Positions 1-10,641 are shown, numbered from the stretch's first letter. The stretch: DNA of 64,000 nt from Neobacillus piezotolerans (GCF_003362805.1 NZ_QNQT01000001.1:682001-746000), one strand, 5' to 3'. Notes: generated by a model not told the origin, from the sequence alone. Made by a program: numbers and translations.

Positions 1-2027
1 AAGGCAGCCAAGGAACGCGCCCGCAAGGCGGACAGCAAAACCGTCCCCAACAGCCGGCGGCAGCCAATCAGCAACGTCCTTCAAGACCTGCTGGCCAAAA
101 GCCTGTAGAGAGCAAAAAATCGGAAAATGATAACAGGTCAAAAGAAAATAAAGCGTTCAATAAAGGGAAAACTTCAAATAGGCCCAATCAGAATCAGGGC
201 CAAAACAGGAATAGGCCTGGCAAGAAGCCTCATCAGCATCAGCCGGCTCCTGTCGTGAAAAAAGAAAGGGAACTCCCTGAAAAGATTACTTTCACAGAAT
301 CCCTGACAGTTGCCGAACTCGCGAAGAAGCTTTACAGGGAGCCATCCGAAATCATCAAGAAGCTGTTCCTTCTCGGTGTGATGGCGACAATCAATCAGGA
401 ACTTGATAAAGATGCGATTGAACTGATTGCCAGCGAGTACGGAGTTGAAGTCGAAGAAGAAATCAAAATAGACACAACTGACCTTGAAGTTTACTTCACA
501 GAGGATGAAACTGAAAACCTCGTTGAAAGGCCATCGGTCGTTACGATCATGGGCCACGTTGACCATGGTAAAACGACATTGCTTGATTCCATTCGCCATA
601 CAAAAGTAACAGCAGGCGAAGCAGGTGGAATCACCCAGCATATCGGTGCATACCAGGTAGAAGAAAACGGCAAAAAGATCACTTTCCTTGATACGCCTGG
701 ACACGCCGCGTTTACAACTATGCGTGCACGTGGTGCTAAAATTACCGATATCACCATCCTTGTCGTAGCAGCTGATGATGGCGTAATGCCGCAAACGGTT
801 GAGGCAATCAACCATGCGAAGGCAGCGGAAGTGCCAATTATTGTCGCAATCAACAAAATGGATAAGCCAACCGCGAATCCTGACAGGGTCATGCAAGAAT
901 TGACCGAGCACGCCCTTGTTCCTGAAGCATGGGGCGGGGATACAATTTTCGTTCCGCTTTCAGCGAAAACAGGGGAAGGGATCGATAATCTCCTTGAAAT
1001 GATTCTTCTTGTAGGTGAAGTGGAAGAATACAAAGCGAATCCGAACCGTAAAGCGGTCGGAACAGTCATCGAGGCCCAGCTTGATAAAGGCCGCGGATCT
1101 GTCGCGACATTGCTTGTCCAGAATGGAACACTAAAAATCGGTGACCCGATTGTTGTCGGCGATACGTTCGGCCGCGTCCGCGCGATGGTTAACGACAAAG
1201 GGCGCCGCGTGAAAGAAGCCGGCCCATCAACTCCGGTAGAAATTACCGGCTTGAATGATGTCCCTCAGGCAGGCGACCGTTTCGTCGTATTTGAAGATGA
1301 GAAAACTGCAAGGCAGGTCGGGGAGTCCCGCGCCTCACAAGCATTGGTCGCATCCCGTGGCGAAAAGTCCCGTGTAAGCCTGGATAACTTGTTTGAACAG
1401 TTAAAACTAGGGGAAATGAAAGACTTGAACATCATTATCAAAGCCGATGCCCAAGGTTCCGCGGAAGCAATGGCTGGATCCCTGATGAAAATTGAAGTTC
1501 CAGGAATCAATATCCGGATAATCCATACTGGAGTCGGTGCGATTAACGAATCCGACATCACCCTAGCCGCTGCTTCGAATGCTATCGTAATCGGATTTAA
1601 TGTCCGCCCTGATGCGAATGCCAAGCGCGCGGCTGAGGCTGAAAAAGTGGATATGCGTTTGCACAGAATTATTTACAAGGTAATTGAAGAGATTGAAGCT
1701 GCCATGAAGGGTATGCTTGATCCTGAGTTCCAGGAGAAAGTTATCGGTCAGGCTGAAGTCCGCCAGACGTTCAAAGTATCCAAAATTGGTACAATTGCCG
1801 GTTCTTATGTAACAGATGGCAAGATTACCCGAGATAGCGGAATCCGCGTCATTCGTGACGGCGTTGTTATTTTTGAAGGTACAATCGACGCCTTGAAGCG
1901 TTTCAAGGATGATGCCAAAGAAGTAGCGCAAGGGTACGAGTGCGGTATCACAATCAAGAACTTCAATGACGTTAAAGAAGGCGACGTCATCGAGGCGTTT
2001 ATTATGGAGGAAGTGGAAAGGAAATGA
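1..2027 (+). CDS. infB: Translation initiation factor IF-2 (5' partial)
   Basis: IF-2 is the GTPase that brings initiator fMet-tRNA to the 30S subunit and drives 50S joining. The frame is open from base 3, so the start lies upstream and about 674 C-terminal residues remain. The first ~85 visible residues are rich in Gln, Asn, Pro and Lys, the usual disordered linker of Bacillus IF-2. An IF2-N type helical segment follows (TVAELAKKL), then the G domain with G1 GHVDHGKT (nt 552-575), G3 DTPGH and G4 NKMD, then the beta-barrel, domain III and the fMet-tRNA-binding C-terminal domain. A GTG at 255 could act as an internal start, as IF-2 genes often encode short isoforms, but I see no strong ribosome-binding site for it. 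The stop overlaps the start of ylxP (ATGA), indicating translational coupling. Confidence 0.98.
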   Translation, partial: GSQGTRPQGGQQNRPQQPAAANQQRPSRPAGQKPVESKKSENDNRSKENKAFNKGKTSNRPNQNQGQNRNRPGKKPHQHQPAPVVKKERELPEKITFTESLTVAELAKKLYREPSEIIKKLFLLGVMATINQELDKDAIELIASEYGVEVEEEIKIDTTDLEVYFTEDETENLVERPSVVTIMGHVDHGKTTLLDSIRHTKVTAGEAGGITQHIGAYQVEENGKKITFLDTPGHAAFTTMRARGAKITDITILVVAADDGVMPQTVEAINHAKAAEVPIIVAINKMDKPTANPDRVMQELTEHALVPEAWGGDTIFVPLSAKTGEGIDNLLEMILLVGEVEEYKANPNRKAVGTVIEAQLDKGRGSVATLLVQNGTLKIGDPIVVGDTFGRVRAMVNDKGRRVKEAGPSTPVEITGLNDVPQAGDRFVVFEDEKTARQVGESRASQALVASRGEKSRVSLDNLFEQLKLGEMKDLNIIIKADAQGSAEAMAGSLMKIEVPGINIRIIHTGVGAINESDITLAAASNAIVIGFNVRPDANAKRAAEAEKVDMRLHRIIYKVIEEIEAAMKGMLDPEFQEKVIGQAEVRQTFKVSKIGTIAGSYVTDGKITRDSGIRVIRDGVVIFEGTIDALKRFKDDAKEVAQGYECGITIKNFNDVKEGDVIEAFIMEEVERK

Positions 2028-2305
2028 TTGTAGGCATTGCCAGATGTGAGTGCATGATTTATGATGCCGGCTCCCTAAAGGAGAAACGCGCGGTCCTGCA
2101 AAGGATTATCAGCCGCATCAGGCAAAAATACAATGTTTCCGTTTCGGAAGTGGACTATCAGGATGCATGGCAGAGGACAGCGATTGCGGTCGCTGCCGTC
2201 GCCTCCGCGAAGGTCCCGGCCGAACGGGAAATCCAAAACGCAATCAAACTGATTGATTCCTTTCCGGAAATAGAAAGGACCCTCACCGATATAGAATGGC
2301 TTTAA
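2024..2305 (+). CDS. ylxP: YlxP, DUF503 family protein
   Basis: This 93-residue protein of the DUF503/YlxP family sits between infB and rbfA, its conserved place in Bacillales. Its start overlaps the infB stop by four bases (ATGA). The N-terminus [20 protein letters not shown] and the body pattern ([24 protein letters not shown], then a helix ending in [10 protein letters not shown]) match the small ferredoxin-like fold of the family. Its context between IF-2 and RbfA suggests a role linked to 30S assembly or initiation, but I infer that only from position. It belongs to the nusA-infB type operon. Confidence 0.9.
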   Translation: MIVGIARCECMIYDAGSLKEKRAVLQRIISRIRQKYNVSVSEVDYQDAWQRTAIAVAAVASAKVPAEREIQNAIKLIDSFPEIERTLTDIEWL

Positions 2306-2322
2306 AATAAGAGGTGACTGAC

Positions 2323-2694
2323 ATGAGCCATAGAGCAAACCGTGTTGGAGAACAAATGAAAAAAGAGCTGAGCGAAATCATCGGCCGGAAAATCAAGGAT
2401 CCTCGGATTGGATTCGTAACGGTAACAGATGTTCATGTAACCGGGGACCTTCAGCAGGCAACGGTTTACATTTCTGTTCTCGGTGATGAAGAACAGCGGG
2501 AAAATACGTTGAAGGGCCTCGCCAAGGCAAAAGGATTCATCCGCTCCGAAATCGGCAACCGGATCCGCTTGCGGAAAACCCCTGAAATTGTATTTGAATT
2601 CGATGAGTCGATTGACTATGGAAACAGGATTGAAACACTCCTTACAAAAATCCACAATGAAGATAAGCAGGATGACCGGAACGATGAGGAATAG
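2323..2694 (+). CDS. rbfA: Ribosome-binding factor A
   Basis: RbfA (123 aa) is a KH-like 30S assembly factor that binds near the 5' helix of 16S rRNA and is needed for late maturation and cold growth. I chose ATG 2323 ([16 protein letters not shown]) because AGAGGTG lies about 7 bases upstream and the family begins this way; an upstream in-frame GTG at 2314 overlaps that site and is rejected. Family signatures are [13 protein letters not shown], the [10 protein letters not shown] strand, and [13 protein letters not shown]. It is the last gene before an intrinsic terminator at 2699, although truB follows closely and partial read-through is likely. Confidence 0.95.
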   Translation: MSHRANRVGEQMKKELSEIIGRKIKDPRIGFVTVTDVHVTGDLQQATVYISVLGDEEQRENTLKGLAKAKGFIRSEIGNRIRLRKTPEIVFEFDESIDYGNRIETLLTKIHNEDKQDDRNDEE

Positions 2695-2698
2695 GCGC

Positions 2699-2730
2699 GA
2701 TGGGTAGACGTATGTCTATCCATCTTTTTT
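2699..2730 (+). terminator. Intrinsic terminator after rbfA
   Basis: An 11-bp stem (GATGGGTAGAC/GTCTATCCATC, one G-T wobble) with a GTAT loop is followed by six T. It separates the infB-rbfA unit from truB. Confidence 0.85.
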
Positions 2731-2763
2731 CTGACTGAAGAATAAATGAAGGGAGCAGTTGCG

Positions 2764-3687
2764 ATGGAAGGGATTATACCGCTTTATAAACCGGCCGGGC
2801 TAACCTCTCATGACTGCGTTTTTAAATTGAGGAAAATTTTAAAGACTAAAAAGGTTGGGCACACCGGGACGCTCGATCCCGATGTTACAGGGGTTTTGCC
2901 GATTTGCGTCGGCAGGGCGACAAAGGTCGCGGAATACATAACAGATGCGGGAAAAGCGTACGAAGGCGATGTAACCATTGGGGTTTCAACAGAAACGGAA
3001 GATGCTTCGGGAGCCATCGTTGAGGAAAAACATGTTGGCCGTGTGATAACAAGGGAGGAAATCCTCTCGGTATTTGAAACGCTGACAGGGGAGATCGTTC
3101 AGATTCCGCCAATGTATTCGGCAGTTAAGGTGAATGGGAAGAAGTTGTATGAATACGCCCGCAGCGGCCAGGAAGTTGAAAGGCCGACTAGGAAGGTCAC
3201 CATATACAGTCTTGAGTTAATGGACGATCGGACAGAATTTTCCGGTGATAAAATCACCTTCCGGTTCAGGGCGGAATGCAGCAAAGGGACCTACATCAGG
3301 ACCCTGGCCGTCATGATCGGTGAACGCCTCGGTTATCCAGCCCATATGTCATCGTTGGTCAGGATCAGGTCCGCATCCTTTTCTCTTGACGATTGCCTCA
3401 CTTTTTCCGATATTGAAGAATTGATGGAAAAAGGGGAGATTGGGAATGCGCTCAGGCCGCTTGAAAGCGCGCTTCTTCATTTGCCCAAATACAGGATAAA
3501 TGATACATTAGCAGAGAAAGTAAAGAACGGGATGCGCCTGCCAATCCCTGAGCAATTCACGAATTTGGACGGCCCTGTCGTTGTTGAGCGCGGGGACGGA
3601 AAGGCCCTGGCTATTTACAGCCGCCATCCTGAAAAACCTGGGATCATGAAGCCGGTCAAAGTGCTTCGAAATGACAGGGAACTTTAA
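2764..3687 (+). CDS. truB: tRNA pseudouridine(55) synthase TruB
   Basis: TruB (307 aa) makes pseudouridine 55 in the T-loop of tRNA. ATG 2764 is chosen because AAGGGAG lies 8 bases upstream and MEGIIPLYKPAGLTSHD is the family N-terminus; an ATG at 2746 is upstream of that site. The catalytic aspartate is D38 in the GHTGTLDPDVTGVLP motif. Other signatures are MYSAVKVNGKKLYEYARSG and the C-terminal PUA-like segment. It is followed closely by ribF with no terminator between, as in B. subtilis. Confidence 0.97.
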   Translation: MEGIIPLYKPAGLTSHDCVFKLRKILKTKKVGHTGTLDPDVTGVLPICVGRATKVAEYITDAGKAYEGDVTIGVSTETEDASGAIVEEKHVGRVITREEILSVFETLTGEIVQIPPMYSAVKVNGKKLYEYARSGQEVERPTRKVTIYSLELMDDRTEFSGDKITFRFRAECSKGTYIRTLAVMIGERLGYPAHMSSLVRIRSASFSLDDCLTFSDIEELMEKGEIGNALRPLESALLHLPKYRINDTLAEKVKNGMRLPIPEQFTNLDGPVVVERGDGKALAIYSRHPEKPGIMKPVKVLRNDREL

Positions 3688-3755
3688 AGAGCGTGCTTTT
3701 CCGCTGCATTAAATTGCCGGAGAAACCGCAGCTTTACGAGAAAGGTGAACCTATA

Positions 3756-4706
3756 GTGGAAGTAATAAATCTCGGATTTCCCCATAACCTGGATCAAAAA
3801 TCTGTGCCCGAGGCGGCCGTGGCGCTCGGGTATTTTGACGGAGTCCACCTTGGCCATCAGCGCGTCATTGCCGATGCGAAGGAGGAAGCCTCGAAAAAGG
3901 GAATAAAAACTGCTGTAATGACTTTCCACCCGCATCCAAAGGCTGTGCTTAGAAAGCTTGATCAGGATATAGAGCATATCACTCCCCTGAAGGAAAAGAT
4001 CGAGCGCATCCAGGGTGAGGGAGTCGATATATTATACATTGTTGATTTCAGCCCTGAATTTGCGAACCTGACCCCTCAGGAGTTTGTGGACCAATACATC
4101 ATTGGCCTTAATATTGTCCATGTTTCCGCCGGCTTTGATTATACATACGGGCGGATGGGGAAAGGTACGATGGAAACACTGCCGTTCCATTCAAGAGGGA
4201 AATTCACTTATTCGACCGTCGGGAAACTAAGCGAGGGCGGCGAGAAAATCAGTTCCACCCGCATCAGGAAACTATTGTCGGAAGGCCGGACAGATGAAAT
4301 AGCCGTGCTGCTCGGCAGGAATTACACAACCCCCGGGGTGGTCATCCATGGAGATAAGCGGGGAAGGACCATAGGGTTTCCAACAGCGAATGTTGAACCG
4401 GAAAACGGCTACCTGATCCCGCCTCCCGGAGTATATGCGGTACGGATTAAGATTGGCGGCCAATGGCATTTTGGGGTTTGCAATATCGGCTTTAAGCCGA
4501 CATTCAATAAAGACATGCGTGGGAAGCCATCCGTTGAAGTGCATATTTTTAATTTTTCAGATGATGTATACGGTGAAAATGTACTTGTTGAATGGCACAA
4601 ATATCTTCGGAAGGAACAAAAATTTTCAGGCATCGAACAGCTCGTGGCCCAAATCACGAAAGACAAGCTGGATGCGATGGTCCATTTTGGCATTCGTCCC
4701 GAATAA
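3756..4706 (+). CDS. ribF: Bifunctional riboflavin kinase / FAD synthetase
   Basis: This enzyme (316 aa; called RibC in B. subtilis) phosphorylates riboflavin to FMN and adenylylates FMN to FAD. The N-terminal nucleotidyltransferase domain shows GYFDGVHLGH (about residues 25-34) and the ISSTRIRKLL motif. The C-terminal flavokinase domain shows GRTIGFPTANVE and GVYAVRIKIGG. I chose GTG 3756, preceded by AAAGGTGA at 3741-3748; the family starts just before the ALGYFDG strand. No FMN riboswitch is visible upstream. It sits between truB and rpsO as in other Bacillales. Confidence 0.96.
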   Translation: MEVINLGFPHNLDQKSVPEAAVALGYFDGVHLGHQRVIADAKEEASKKGIKTAVMTFHPHPKAVLRKLDQDIEHITPLKEKIERIQGEGVDILYIVDFSPEFANLTPQEFVDQYIIGLNIVHVSAGFDYTYGRMGKGTMETLPFHSRGKFTYSTVGKLSEGGEKISSTRIRKLLSEGRTDEIAVLLGRNYTTPGVVIHGDKRGRTIGFPTANVEPENGYLIPPPGVYAVRIKIGGQWHFGVCNIGFKPTFNKDMRGKPSVEVHIFNFSDDVYGENVLVEWHKYLRKEQKFSGIEQLVAQITKDKLDAMVHFGIRPE

Positions 4707-4787
4707 ATCCTTCCAAACCATGGTTTATGCTTGCTTTTTGGGCCAAAACATTGTATTCTTATTAACGTATCAAAAAAAGAACCTTTG

Positions 4788-4820
4788 CTTGGCAAGTCGA
4801 GTCACCGACGCTTGCTCAGT
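4788..4820 (+). promoter_or_regulatory. Possible S15 autoregulatory leader hairpin of rpsO
   Basis: The 148-bp ribF-rpsO gap holds an imperfect hairpin: GCAAG (4792-4796) pairs with CTTGC (4811-4815), and an inner TCG/CGA pairing leaves a CG bulge. Autoregulatory leaders bound by S15 are established upstream of rpsO in Bacillales, so this is a candidate. I cannot confirm a pseudoknot or three-way junction. Confidence 0.35.
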
Positions 4821-4848
4821 AAACGGGGATTGAAATTTTAGGAGGTGA

Positions 4849-5124
<276 letters not shown>

Positions 5125-5131
5125 TCAAAAG

Positions 5132-5155
5132 AAGCGGGAATTTTCCCGCTTTTTT
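5132..5155 (+). terminator. Intrinsic terminator after rpsO
   Basis: AAGCGGGAA pairs with TTCCCGCTT, followed by a run of T. It lies eight bases after the rpsO stop codon. Confidence 0.9.
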
Positions 5156-5303
5156 GTTAGGTAAAAATAGAGTGGCAATATTCATACATATTTTAAGCCA
5201 GGTGTAATTTGAGCATACTAACATTAATTTGTTATTAAATATATGTTTTAGTGCTGTGGGAATATTCAAAAGCGAATGAGCCGGAAAGAGGGGTAATAAC
5301 TAT

Positions 5304-7424
5304 ATGGAATCACCGAAACAAGAGTTTTCGATTGACTGGGCGGGACGAAAGTTAACAGTGGAGCTTGGCCAGCTTGCAAAGCAGGCGAATGGCGCTGTCC
5401 TTGTCCGTTATGGTGATACAGCGGTCCTAAGCACCGCAACCGCATCAAAAGAACCAAAAAATGTCGACTTTTTCCCATTGACAGTCAACTATGAGGAGCG
5501 TCTTTACGCCGTCGGGAAAATCCCTGGCGGATTCATTAAACGTGAAGGGCGCCCAAGCGAGAAGGCAATCCTCGCCAGCCGCCTAATTGACCGTCCGATC
5601 CGTCCGTTGTTTGCAGACGGCTTCAGGAATGATGTCCAGGTTATCAGCATCGTCATGAGCGTGGACCAGGACTGTCCATCCGATATGGCAGCGATGTTCG
5701 GATCTTCACTTGCTTTGAGCGTTTCCGACATTCCATTCCAAGGCCCTATCGCGGGAGTCATCGTCGGACGCGTTGACGGCAATTTTGTCATTAACCCGAC
5801 TGTCGAACAAAGTGAAAAGAGCGATATCCATCTTGCCGTCGCAGGTACGAGGGATGCGATCAACATGGTTGAAGCGGGGGCGAAGGAAGTTCCTGAAGAA
5901 GTCATGCTTGAAGCGATCATGTTCGGCCATGAGGAAATCAAACGCCTCGTCGAATTCCAGGATCAGATCATTAAGGTTTGCGGCAAGGAAAAACGTGAAG
6001 TGACCTTATATCAAGTCGACCAGGATTTGAAAGCCGAAGTCCTTGAAGCTTGTGAAAAAGATATGCTGAACGCGATCCAGGTGCAGGAAAAGCACGCGCG
6101 TGAAGCTGCCATTAAAGAAGTGAAGGACCAGGTCCTTGCGAAATACGCAGAGCAGGAAGCAACCGACGAAGACATCAAACAGGTAAAACAAATCCTGGAC
6201 AAGCTCGTCAAGGATGAAGTGCGCCGTTTGATTACTGAAGAAAAGGTACGTCCAGACGGCCGTGGCGTGGATGAAATCCGCCCATTGTCCTCACAGGTTG
6301 GCATTTTGCCGCGCACACATGGCTCCGGCTTGTTTACCCGCGGGCAAACTCAGGCACTAAGCGTTTGTACGCTTGGTGCGATGGGTGACGTCCAAATCCT
6401 GGATGGCCTCGGCCTTGAGGAAGAAAAGCGGTTCATGCACCATTACAACTTCCCGCTCTTCTCTGTAGGGGAAACCGGACCGATCAGGGGCCCTGGCCGC
6501 AGGGAAATTGGCCATGGTGCTTTAGGCGAAAGGGCGCTTGAGCAAGTCATTCCTTCCGAAAAGGATTTCCCATACACGATCCGCCTCGTATCGGAGGTTT
6601 TGGAATCGAACGGTTCGACTTCCCAGGCGAGCATCTGCGCAAGCACCCTTGCTATGATGGATGCCGGTGTGCCAATCAAGGCACCGGTTGCGGGAATCGC
6701 GATGGGACTTGTGAAATCTGGGGAAAATTATACGGTTTTAACAGATATCCAGGGTATGGAAGACCATCTTGGCGATATGGACTTTAAAGTTGCCGGTACA
6801 TCCAAAGGCGTAACGGCGCTTCAAATGGACATCAAGATTGAAGGCCTTTCCCGCGAAATTCTCCAAGAAGCTTTGGAACAGGCGCAAAAAGGGAGGATGC
6901 AAATCCTTGAATCGATGCTTGCGACCCTTTCTGAGCCGAGAGAGCAGTTGTCCCCTTATGCGCCTAAGATCCTGACAATGACGATCAATCCGGACAAAAT
7001 CAGGGATGTTATCGGGCCAAGCGGAAAGCAAATCAACAAAATCATTGAAGAAACCGGCGTAAAAATCGACATTGAACAGGACGGAACGGTTTTCATTGCT
7101 TCCACAAATGAAGAAATGAACCAGAAAGCAAAGAAAATCATTGAAGATATCGTCCGTGAAGTCGTAGTCGGGGAATACTATCTAGGAAAAGTGAAGCGGA
7201 TTGAGAAGTTTGGCTGCTTCGTAGAAATATTTGCCGGCAAAGACGGCCTCGTCCACATTTCGGAACTTGCCGAAGAACGCGTCGGTAAAGTTGAAGACGT
7301 CGTGAAAATCGGCGATGAGATGCTTGTCAAGGTAACTGAAATCGACCGCCAGGGCAGGGTGAACCTGTCTAGGAAAGCTGTACTGAAAGAACAGCGCGAA
7401 AAAGCGGAGCAACAAAATAAATAA
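5304..7424 (+). CDS. pnp: Polyribonucleotide nucleotidyltransferase (PNPase)
   Basis: PNPase (706 aa) is the trimeric phosphorolytic 3'-5' exoribonuclease that dominates mRNA decay in Bacillus and also acts in competence and DNA repair. Two RNase PH domains are separated by a helical linker. The second carries the [19 protein letters not shown] active-site region. A KH domain ([15 protein letters not shown]) and an S1 domain ([16 protein letters not shown]) close the protein. ATG 5304 has AAAGAGGGG at about 10 bases. The 143-bp leader is AT-rich and may host autoregulation, but I see no clear hairpin in it. Confidence 0.98.
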   Translation: MESPKQEFSIDWAGRKLTVELGQLAKQANGAVLVRYGDTAVLSTATASKEPKNVDFFPLTVNYEERLYAVGKIPGGFIKREGRPSEKAILASRLIDRPIRPLFADGFRNDVQVISIVMSVDQDCPSDMAAMFGSSLALSVSDIPFQGPIAGVIVGRVDGNFVINPTVEQSEKSDIHLAVAGTRDAINMVEAGAKEVPEEVMLEAIMFGHEEIKRLVEFQDQIIKVCGKEKREVTLYQVDQDLKAEVLEACEKDMLNAIQVQEKHAREAAIKEVKDQVLAKYAEQEATDEDIKQVKQILDKLVKDEVRRLITEEKVRPDGRGVDEIRPLSSQVGILPRTHGSGLFTRGQTQALSVCTLGAMGDVQILDGLGLEEEKRFMHHYNFPLFSVGETGPIRGPGRREIGHGALGERALEQVIPSEKDFPYTIRLVSEVLESNGSTSQASICASTLAMMDAGVPIKAPVAGIAMGLVKSGENYTVLTDIQGMEDHLGDMDFKVAGTSKGVTALQMDIKIEGLSREILQEALEQAQKGRMQILESMLATLSEPREQLSPYAPKILTMTINPDKIRDVIGPSGKQINKIIEETGVKIDIEQDGTVFIASTNEEMNQKAKKIIEDIVREVVVGEYYLGKVKRIEKFGCFVEIFAGKDGLVHISELAEERVGKVEDVVKIGDEMLVKVTEIDRQGRVNLSRKAVLKEQREKAEQQNK

Positions 7425-7478
7425 AATCGCATCCACGAAATTCCGCGGCTGTGTTGATTGGCTTAAATATCAGTAAGA

Positions 7479-7517
7479 AGACAAAGCCAGGGGACAACCC
7501 TGGCTTTGTCTTTTTTT
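7479..7517 (+). terminator. Strong intrinsic terminator after pnp
   Basis: A perfect 14-bp stem (AGACAAAGCCAGGG with its complement, loop about 5 nt) is followed by a long T run. Confidence 0.95.
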
Positions 7518-7644
7518 GGAATCCGTAAATGATTGCCTGTATCCTTCTTGAGACAGTGTGAAAATATCCAGATTGCCCAGGGCGTAGGGGGCTTGTTCTA
7601 CCATACGCTGCTCCAACATACTTTTGTATGGAGGAGGGAGCTAT

Positions 7645-8601
7645 ATGGTTAAGCGGTTTGGGTTATTTTTAATGGCATGTTTTCTTTTTATTTCACTCGT
7701 AAACAGCCCTTTGGTCGGGTCATACATACAATCTCTGAAAATCGGCGCGGAGGCCGTTTCAAAGCAGAATGATCCTCTATACGAGAGAATTTCAATGGAA
7801 GCGGCGGAAAAGAGAATTCCCGCTGAGGATGCCCGCATTGATAAAGTGTGGAAAACAATGCCCGGCTATAATGGGTTGGAAATCGACATTCCCGCGTCAT
7901 ACCGGAAAATGAAAGCATCGGGCAAATTTGACCCGAAAAAGCTTGTTTATAAGGAAGTCAAGCCCAAAATCCATCTCGGGCAATTGCCGCCTGCGCCTAT
8001 ATTCAGGGGCAGCCCGTCAAAGCCAATGGTTTCGTTTGCCGTCAATGTTGCCTGGGGGAACGAGTTTTTGCCGGATATGCTGGCTGTTATGAAAAGGCAC
8101 AATGTGTCCGCCAGTTTTTTTCTAGAAGGAAATTGGGTAAAGAAGAATCCGGAGATTGCTAAAATGATTGCCTCAGCGGGACATGAAATTGGGAACCACT
8201 CTTATTCCCATGCAGATATGAAACGAATATCAAAGGAAAAGGCCCTTGACGAGTTAAGGAAGACAAATGAGGTCATTGAAGCCACAATCGGCAATAAATG
8301 TACCTGGTTTGCCCCCCCGAGCGGCAGCATGGGACCGGATACAGCAGCCATTGCCGCCGAGGCAGGAATGGGGACCATCATGTGGACTGTCGATACGGTG
8401 GATTGGAAAAAGCCAAGTCCGGAAACAATTATTAACAGGGTCTCATCGAAGGTTTCCAATGGTTCAATCATTTTAATGCATCCAACCGAGCCAACAGCAC
8501 TCGCACTGGAACGGCTGATATTGTCGATAAAAGAAAAGAAGCTCAAAATTGGCACCGTTTCCGATATGCTATCGGAAAGCAGGGTAGAAGTAATAGAGTA
8601 G
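7645..8601 (+). CDS. ylxY: Polysaccharide deacetylase-like sporulation protein YlxY
   Basis: YlxY (318 aa) has an N-terminal signal/anchor segment (about residues 5-27) and a NodB-type deacetylase fold (about 130-310). ATG 7645 follows GGAGGAGGGAG. The zinc-binding second motif is kept (NHSYSHAD), and motif 3 appears as APPSG. The first motif, normally TFDDG with the catalytic Asp, reads AVNVAWGNE. As I recall, this substitution is typical of the YlxY subfamily, so ordinary deacetylase chemistry is doubtful. The usual context upstream of mlpA in spore formers is kept. It is probably exported and linked to the spore envelope. Confidence 0.9.
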   Translation: MVKRFGLFLMACFLFISLVNSPLVGSYIQSLKIGAEAVSKQNDPLYERISMEAAEKRIPAEDARIDKVWKTMPGYNGLEIDIPASYRKMKASGKFDPKKLVYKEVKPKIHLGQLPPAPIFRGSPSKPMVSFAVNVAWGNEFLPDMLAVMKRHNVSASFFLEGNWVKKNPEIAKMIASAGHEIGNHSYSHADMKRISKEKALDELRKTNEVIEATIGNKCTWFAPPSGSMGPDTAAIAAEAGMGTIMWTVDTVDWKKPSPETIINRVSSKVSNGSIILMHPTEPTALALERLILSIKEKKLKIGTVSDMLSESRVEVIE

Positions 8602-8699
8602 GTTGCGGCGGCTCCTCTAAAATTTGGAGAATCGGCCACGAACATGTAAAATGATTTCAGAGCAAGCCGCAGCAGTTGTCCAAGAACAGGAGGAATTCG

Positions 8700-9938
8700 A
8701 TGATTAAGAAATATACTTGCCAAAATGGTGTGCGAGTTGTGCTGGAAAATATTCCAACGGTCAGGTCCGTTGCAATCGGGGTCTGGATCGGTACAGGCTC
8801 CAGGAATGAGGTGCCTGAGAATAACGGAATTTCACACTTTTTGGAGCACATGTTCTTTAAAGGAACAAAAACACGTACAGCCCGGGAAATCGCTGAATCA
8901 TTCGACAGCATCGGCGGCCAGGTAAATGCCTTTACTTCGAAAGAATACACCTGCTATTACGCAAAGGTGCTTGATACACACGCGGATTTCGCCTTGGAAA
9001 TCCTATCGGATATGTTTTTCAATTCAACGTTCGATGGCGACGAACTTAAAAAGGAAAAGAATGTTGTTTTGGAAGAAATCAAAATGTACGACGACACACC
9101 GGATGATATTGTCCATGATCTTTTAAGCAAGGCGGTTTATGAAAAGCATCCGCTCGGCTATCCGATCCTTGGAACTGAATCGACACTTGAAACCTTTACC
9201 GGCGACAAGCTTAATGAATATATTTTCAACCATTATACACCTGAGAATGTCGTCATCTCGATTGCCGGTAACATTACTGACTCGTTCATTTCCAAGGTAG
9301 AAAAGCATTTCGGCTCCTACGAAGGCGGCAATCCCGAAATCCGTGAAAACAAGCCTGACTTCCATGCTAACCGTCTTTCCCGGAAAAAAGAAACCGAACA
9401 GGCTCACCTGTGCATTGGCTTTGAAGGCCTTAAGGTTGGCCATGACGATATTTACAGCCTGATTGTTTTAAACAATGTCCTTGGCGGGAGTATGAGCAGC
9501 CGCCTCTTCCAGGATGTCCGTGAACAGCGCGGTCTCGCGTATTCGGTCTTTTCGTACCATTCAGCTTATCAGGACAGCGGTATTGTCACAATTTACGGCG
9601 GCACAGGCGCGAAGCAGCTCGACCTGCTGTACGAAACAATCCAGGAAACGCTTGATACGCTGAAACGTGACGGAATAACAGATAAAGAGCTTGTGAACAG
9701 CAAGGAGCAGCTCAAGGGGAGCCTGATGCTCAGCCTTGAGAGCACGAACAGCCGGATGAGCCGGAACGGAAAAAATGAATTGCTGTTAAAATACCACCGT
9801 TCACTGGATGAAATCGTCGAGCAGATTGACAATGTGACAAAGCATAGCGTTGATAGCCTTGCAAGCTCAATTTTTACCGACCACTTCTCGGTCGCTTTGA
9901 TCAGTCCTGACGGGGAACTCCCAGCCAAATTGAAATAA
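8700..9938 (+). CDS. mlpA: M16 family zinc peptidase MlpA (YmxG)
   Basis: MlpA (412 aa) is a cytoplasmic insulinase/processing-peptidase type metalloprotease. The inverted zinc motif HFLEH is at residues 46-50, and the downstream glutamate helix (KNVVLEEIKMYDD) supplies the third ligand. ATG 8700 is preceded by AGGAGG (8688-8693), which rules out the in-frame TTG at 8676. The C-terminal half (GGSMSSRLFQDVREQRGLAY) is the non-catalytic M16 domain. It lies just upstream of ymxH and dpaAB, as in B. subtilis. Confidence 0.95.
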   Translation: MIKKYTCQNGVRVVLENIPTVRSVAIGVWIGTGSRNEVPENNGISHFLEHMFFKGTKTRTAREIAESFDSIGGQVNAFTSKEYTCYYAKVLDTHADFALEILSDMFFNSTFDGDELKKEKNVVLEEIKMYDDTPDDIVHDLLSKAVYEKHPLGYPILGTESTLETFTGDKLNEYIFNHYTPENVVISIAGNITDSFISKVEKHFGSYEGGNPEIRENKPDFHANRLSRKKETEQAHLCIGFEGLKVGHDDIYSLIVLNNVLGGSMSSRLFQDVREQRGLAYSVFSYHSAYQDSGIVTIYGGTGAKQLDLLYETIQETLDTLKRDGITDKELVNSKEQLKGSLMLSLESTNSRMSRNGKNELLLKYHRSLDEIVEQIDNVTKHSVDSLASSIFTDHFSVALISPDGELPAKLK

Positions 9939-9951
9939 TTGATATTTTACG

Positions 9952-9977
9952 GCCATTGCGGATGCAATGGCTTTTTT
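9952..9977 (+). terminator. Intrinsic terminator after mlpA
   Basis: GCCATTGC/GCAATGGC with a GGAT loop, followed by six T. Confidence 0.9.
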
Positions 9978-10060
9978 CATTCCAAAATCTAATCAAACAA
10001 AAGTAACAGTCTTAAAATTTAATAGCCCAAGCAAAGAAACCAGCTATCCTTTAACAGGTA

Positions 10061-10089
10061 GTCTATTTTCCGCTAAAGGGCTATACACT
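10061..10089 (+). promoter_or_regulatory. Possible sigma-E type promoter of ymxH
   Basis: GTCTATTT (10061-10068) and TATACACT (10082-10089) are separated by 13 bp. They partly fit the mother-cell sigma-E consensus (about 6/8 and 7/8). This is plausible because the YlmC/YmxH family is sporulation-linked. Confidence 0.35.
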
Positions 10090-10118
10090 AATAGAAGAAT
10101 AGCAGGGGGGCGATCAAA

Positions 10119-10367
10119 TTGAGGCTGAGCGAGCTTAGCGGGAAGGAAATTGTGGATGTGAAGCGGGCGGAGCGTCTGGGGGTCCTTGGCCAGACCGATC
10201 TTGAGATAAATGAACAAACAGGCCAAATCCAGGCATTGCTAATCCCGTCGCTAAAATGGTTTGGTCTCCGGAAGCAGGGCGAAGAAATCCGGGTTCAATG
10301 GAAGCACATAAAAAAAATCGGCGCCGAAATGATTATCATTGATTTCCCTGGAGAAGCAGACGAGTAA
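10119..10367 (+). CDS. ymxH: YlmC/YmxH family sporulation protein (PRC-barrel)
   Basis: This 82-residue protein belongs to the YlmC/YmxH family, built on a PRC-barrel fold. It starts with TTG at 10119 behind AGGGGGGC; MRLSELSGKEIVDVKRAERL is the family N-terminus, so the unusual start is well supported. The motif GVLGQTDLEINEQTGQI and the WKHIKKIGAEMIIID strand complete the barrel. Its biochemical role is unknown. It sits between mlpA and the dipicolinate synthase genes and has its own terminator at 10477. Confidence 0.92.
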   Translation: MRLSELSGKEIVDVKRAERLGVLGQTDLEINEQTGQIQALLIPSLKWFGLRKQGEEIRVQWKHIKKIGAEMIIIDFPGEADE

Positions 10368-10476
10368 CTTCAATAGAGAAATCATATGAAATTCCTGACC
10401 ATTACAGCAAAAACTGCTAGCTTTTCCCATCCCTTCCCATCCCAATACCAAATACAATAATTTAATTATGTTAACA

Positions 10477-10507
10477 AAACCCGGTTGAAGGCAGCCGGGT
10501 TATTTTT
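10477..10507 (+). terminator. Intrinsic terminator after ymxH
   Basis: AACCCGG/CCGGGTT stem followed by ATTTTT. The rest of the 10368-10728 gap holds the sigma-K-like promoter below and no gene I can support. Confidence 0.85.
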
Positions 10508-10641
10508 CGTTTCTTGCATCAAATGAATAAAACCCTTTTTACCGGATACAGGTCCCACAAAACCGCTATCGTTCACAGAAGCACAGGAATTTTTTACATA
10601 AGAGCTGGGGGTTGATTAAGCCGGCATTCCGCTTTCGTTTT

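Noticed and set aside
174-911. 245-codon open frame opposite infB
   Set aside because: Antisense to the well-conserved IF-2 G domain; no independent gene signals.
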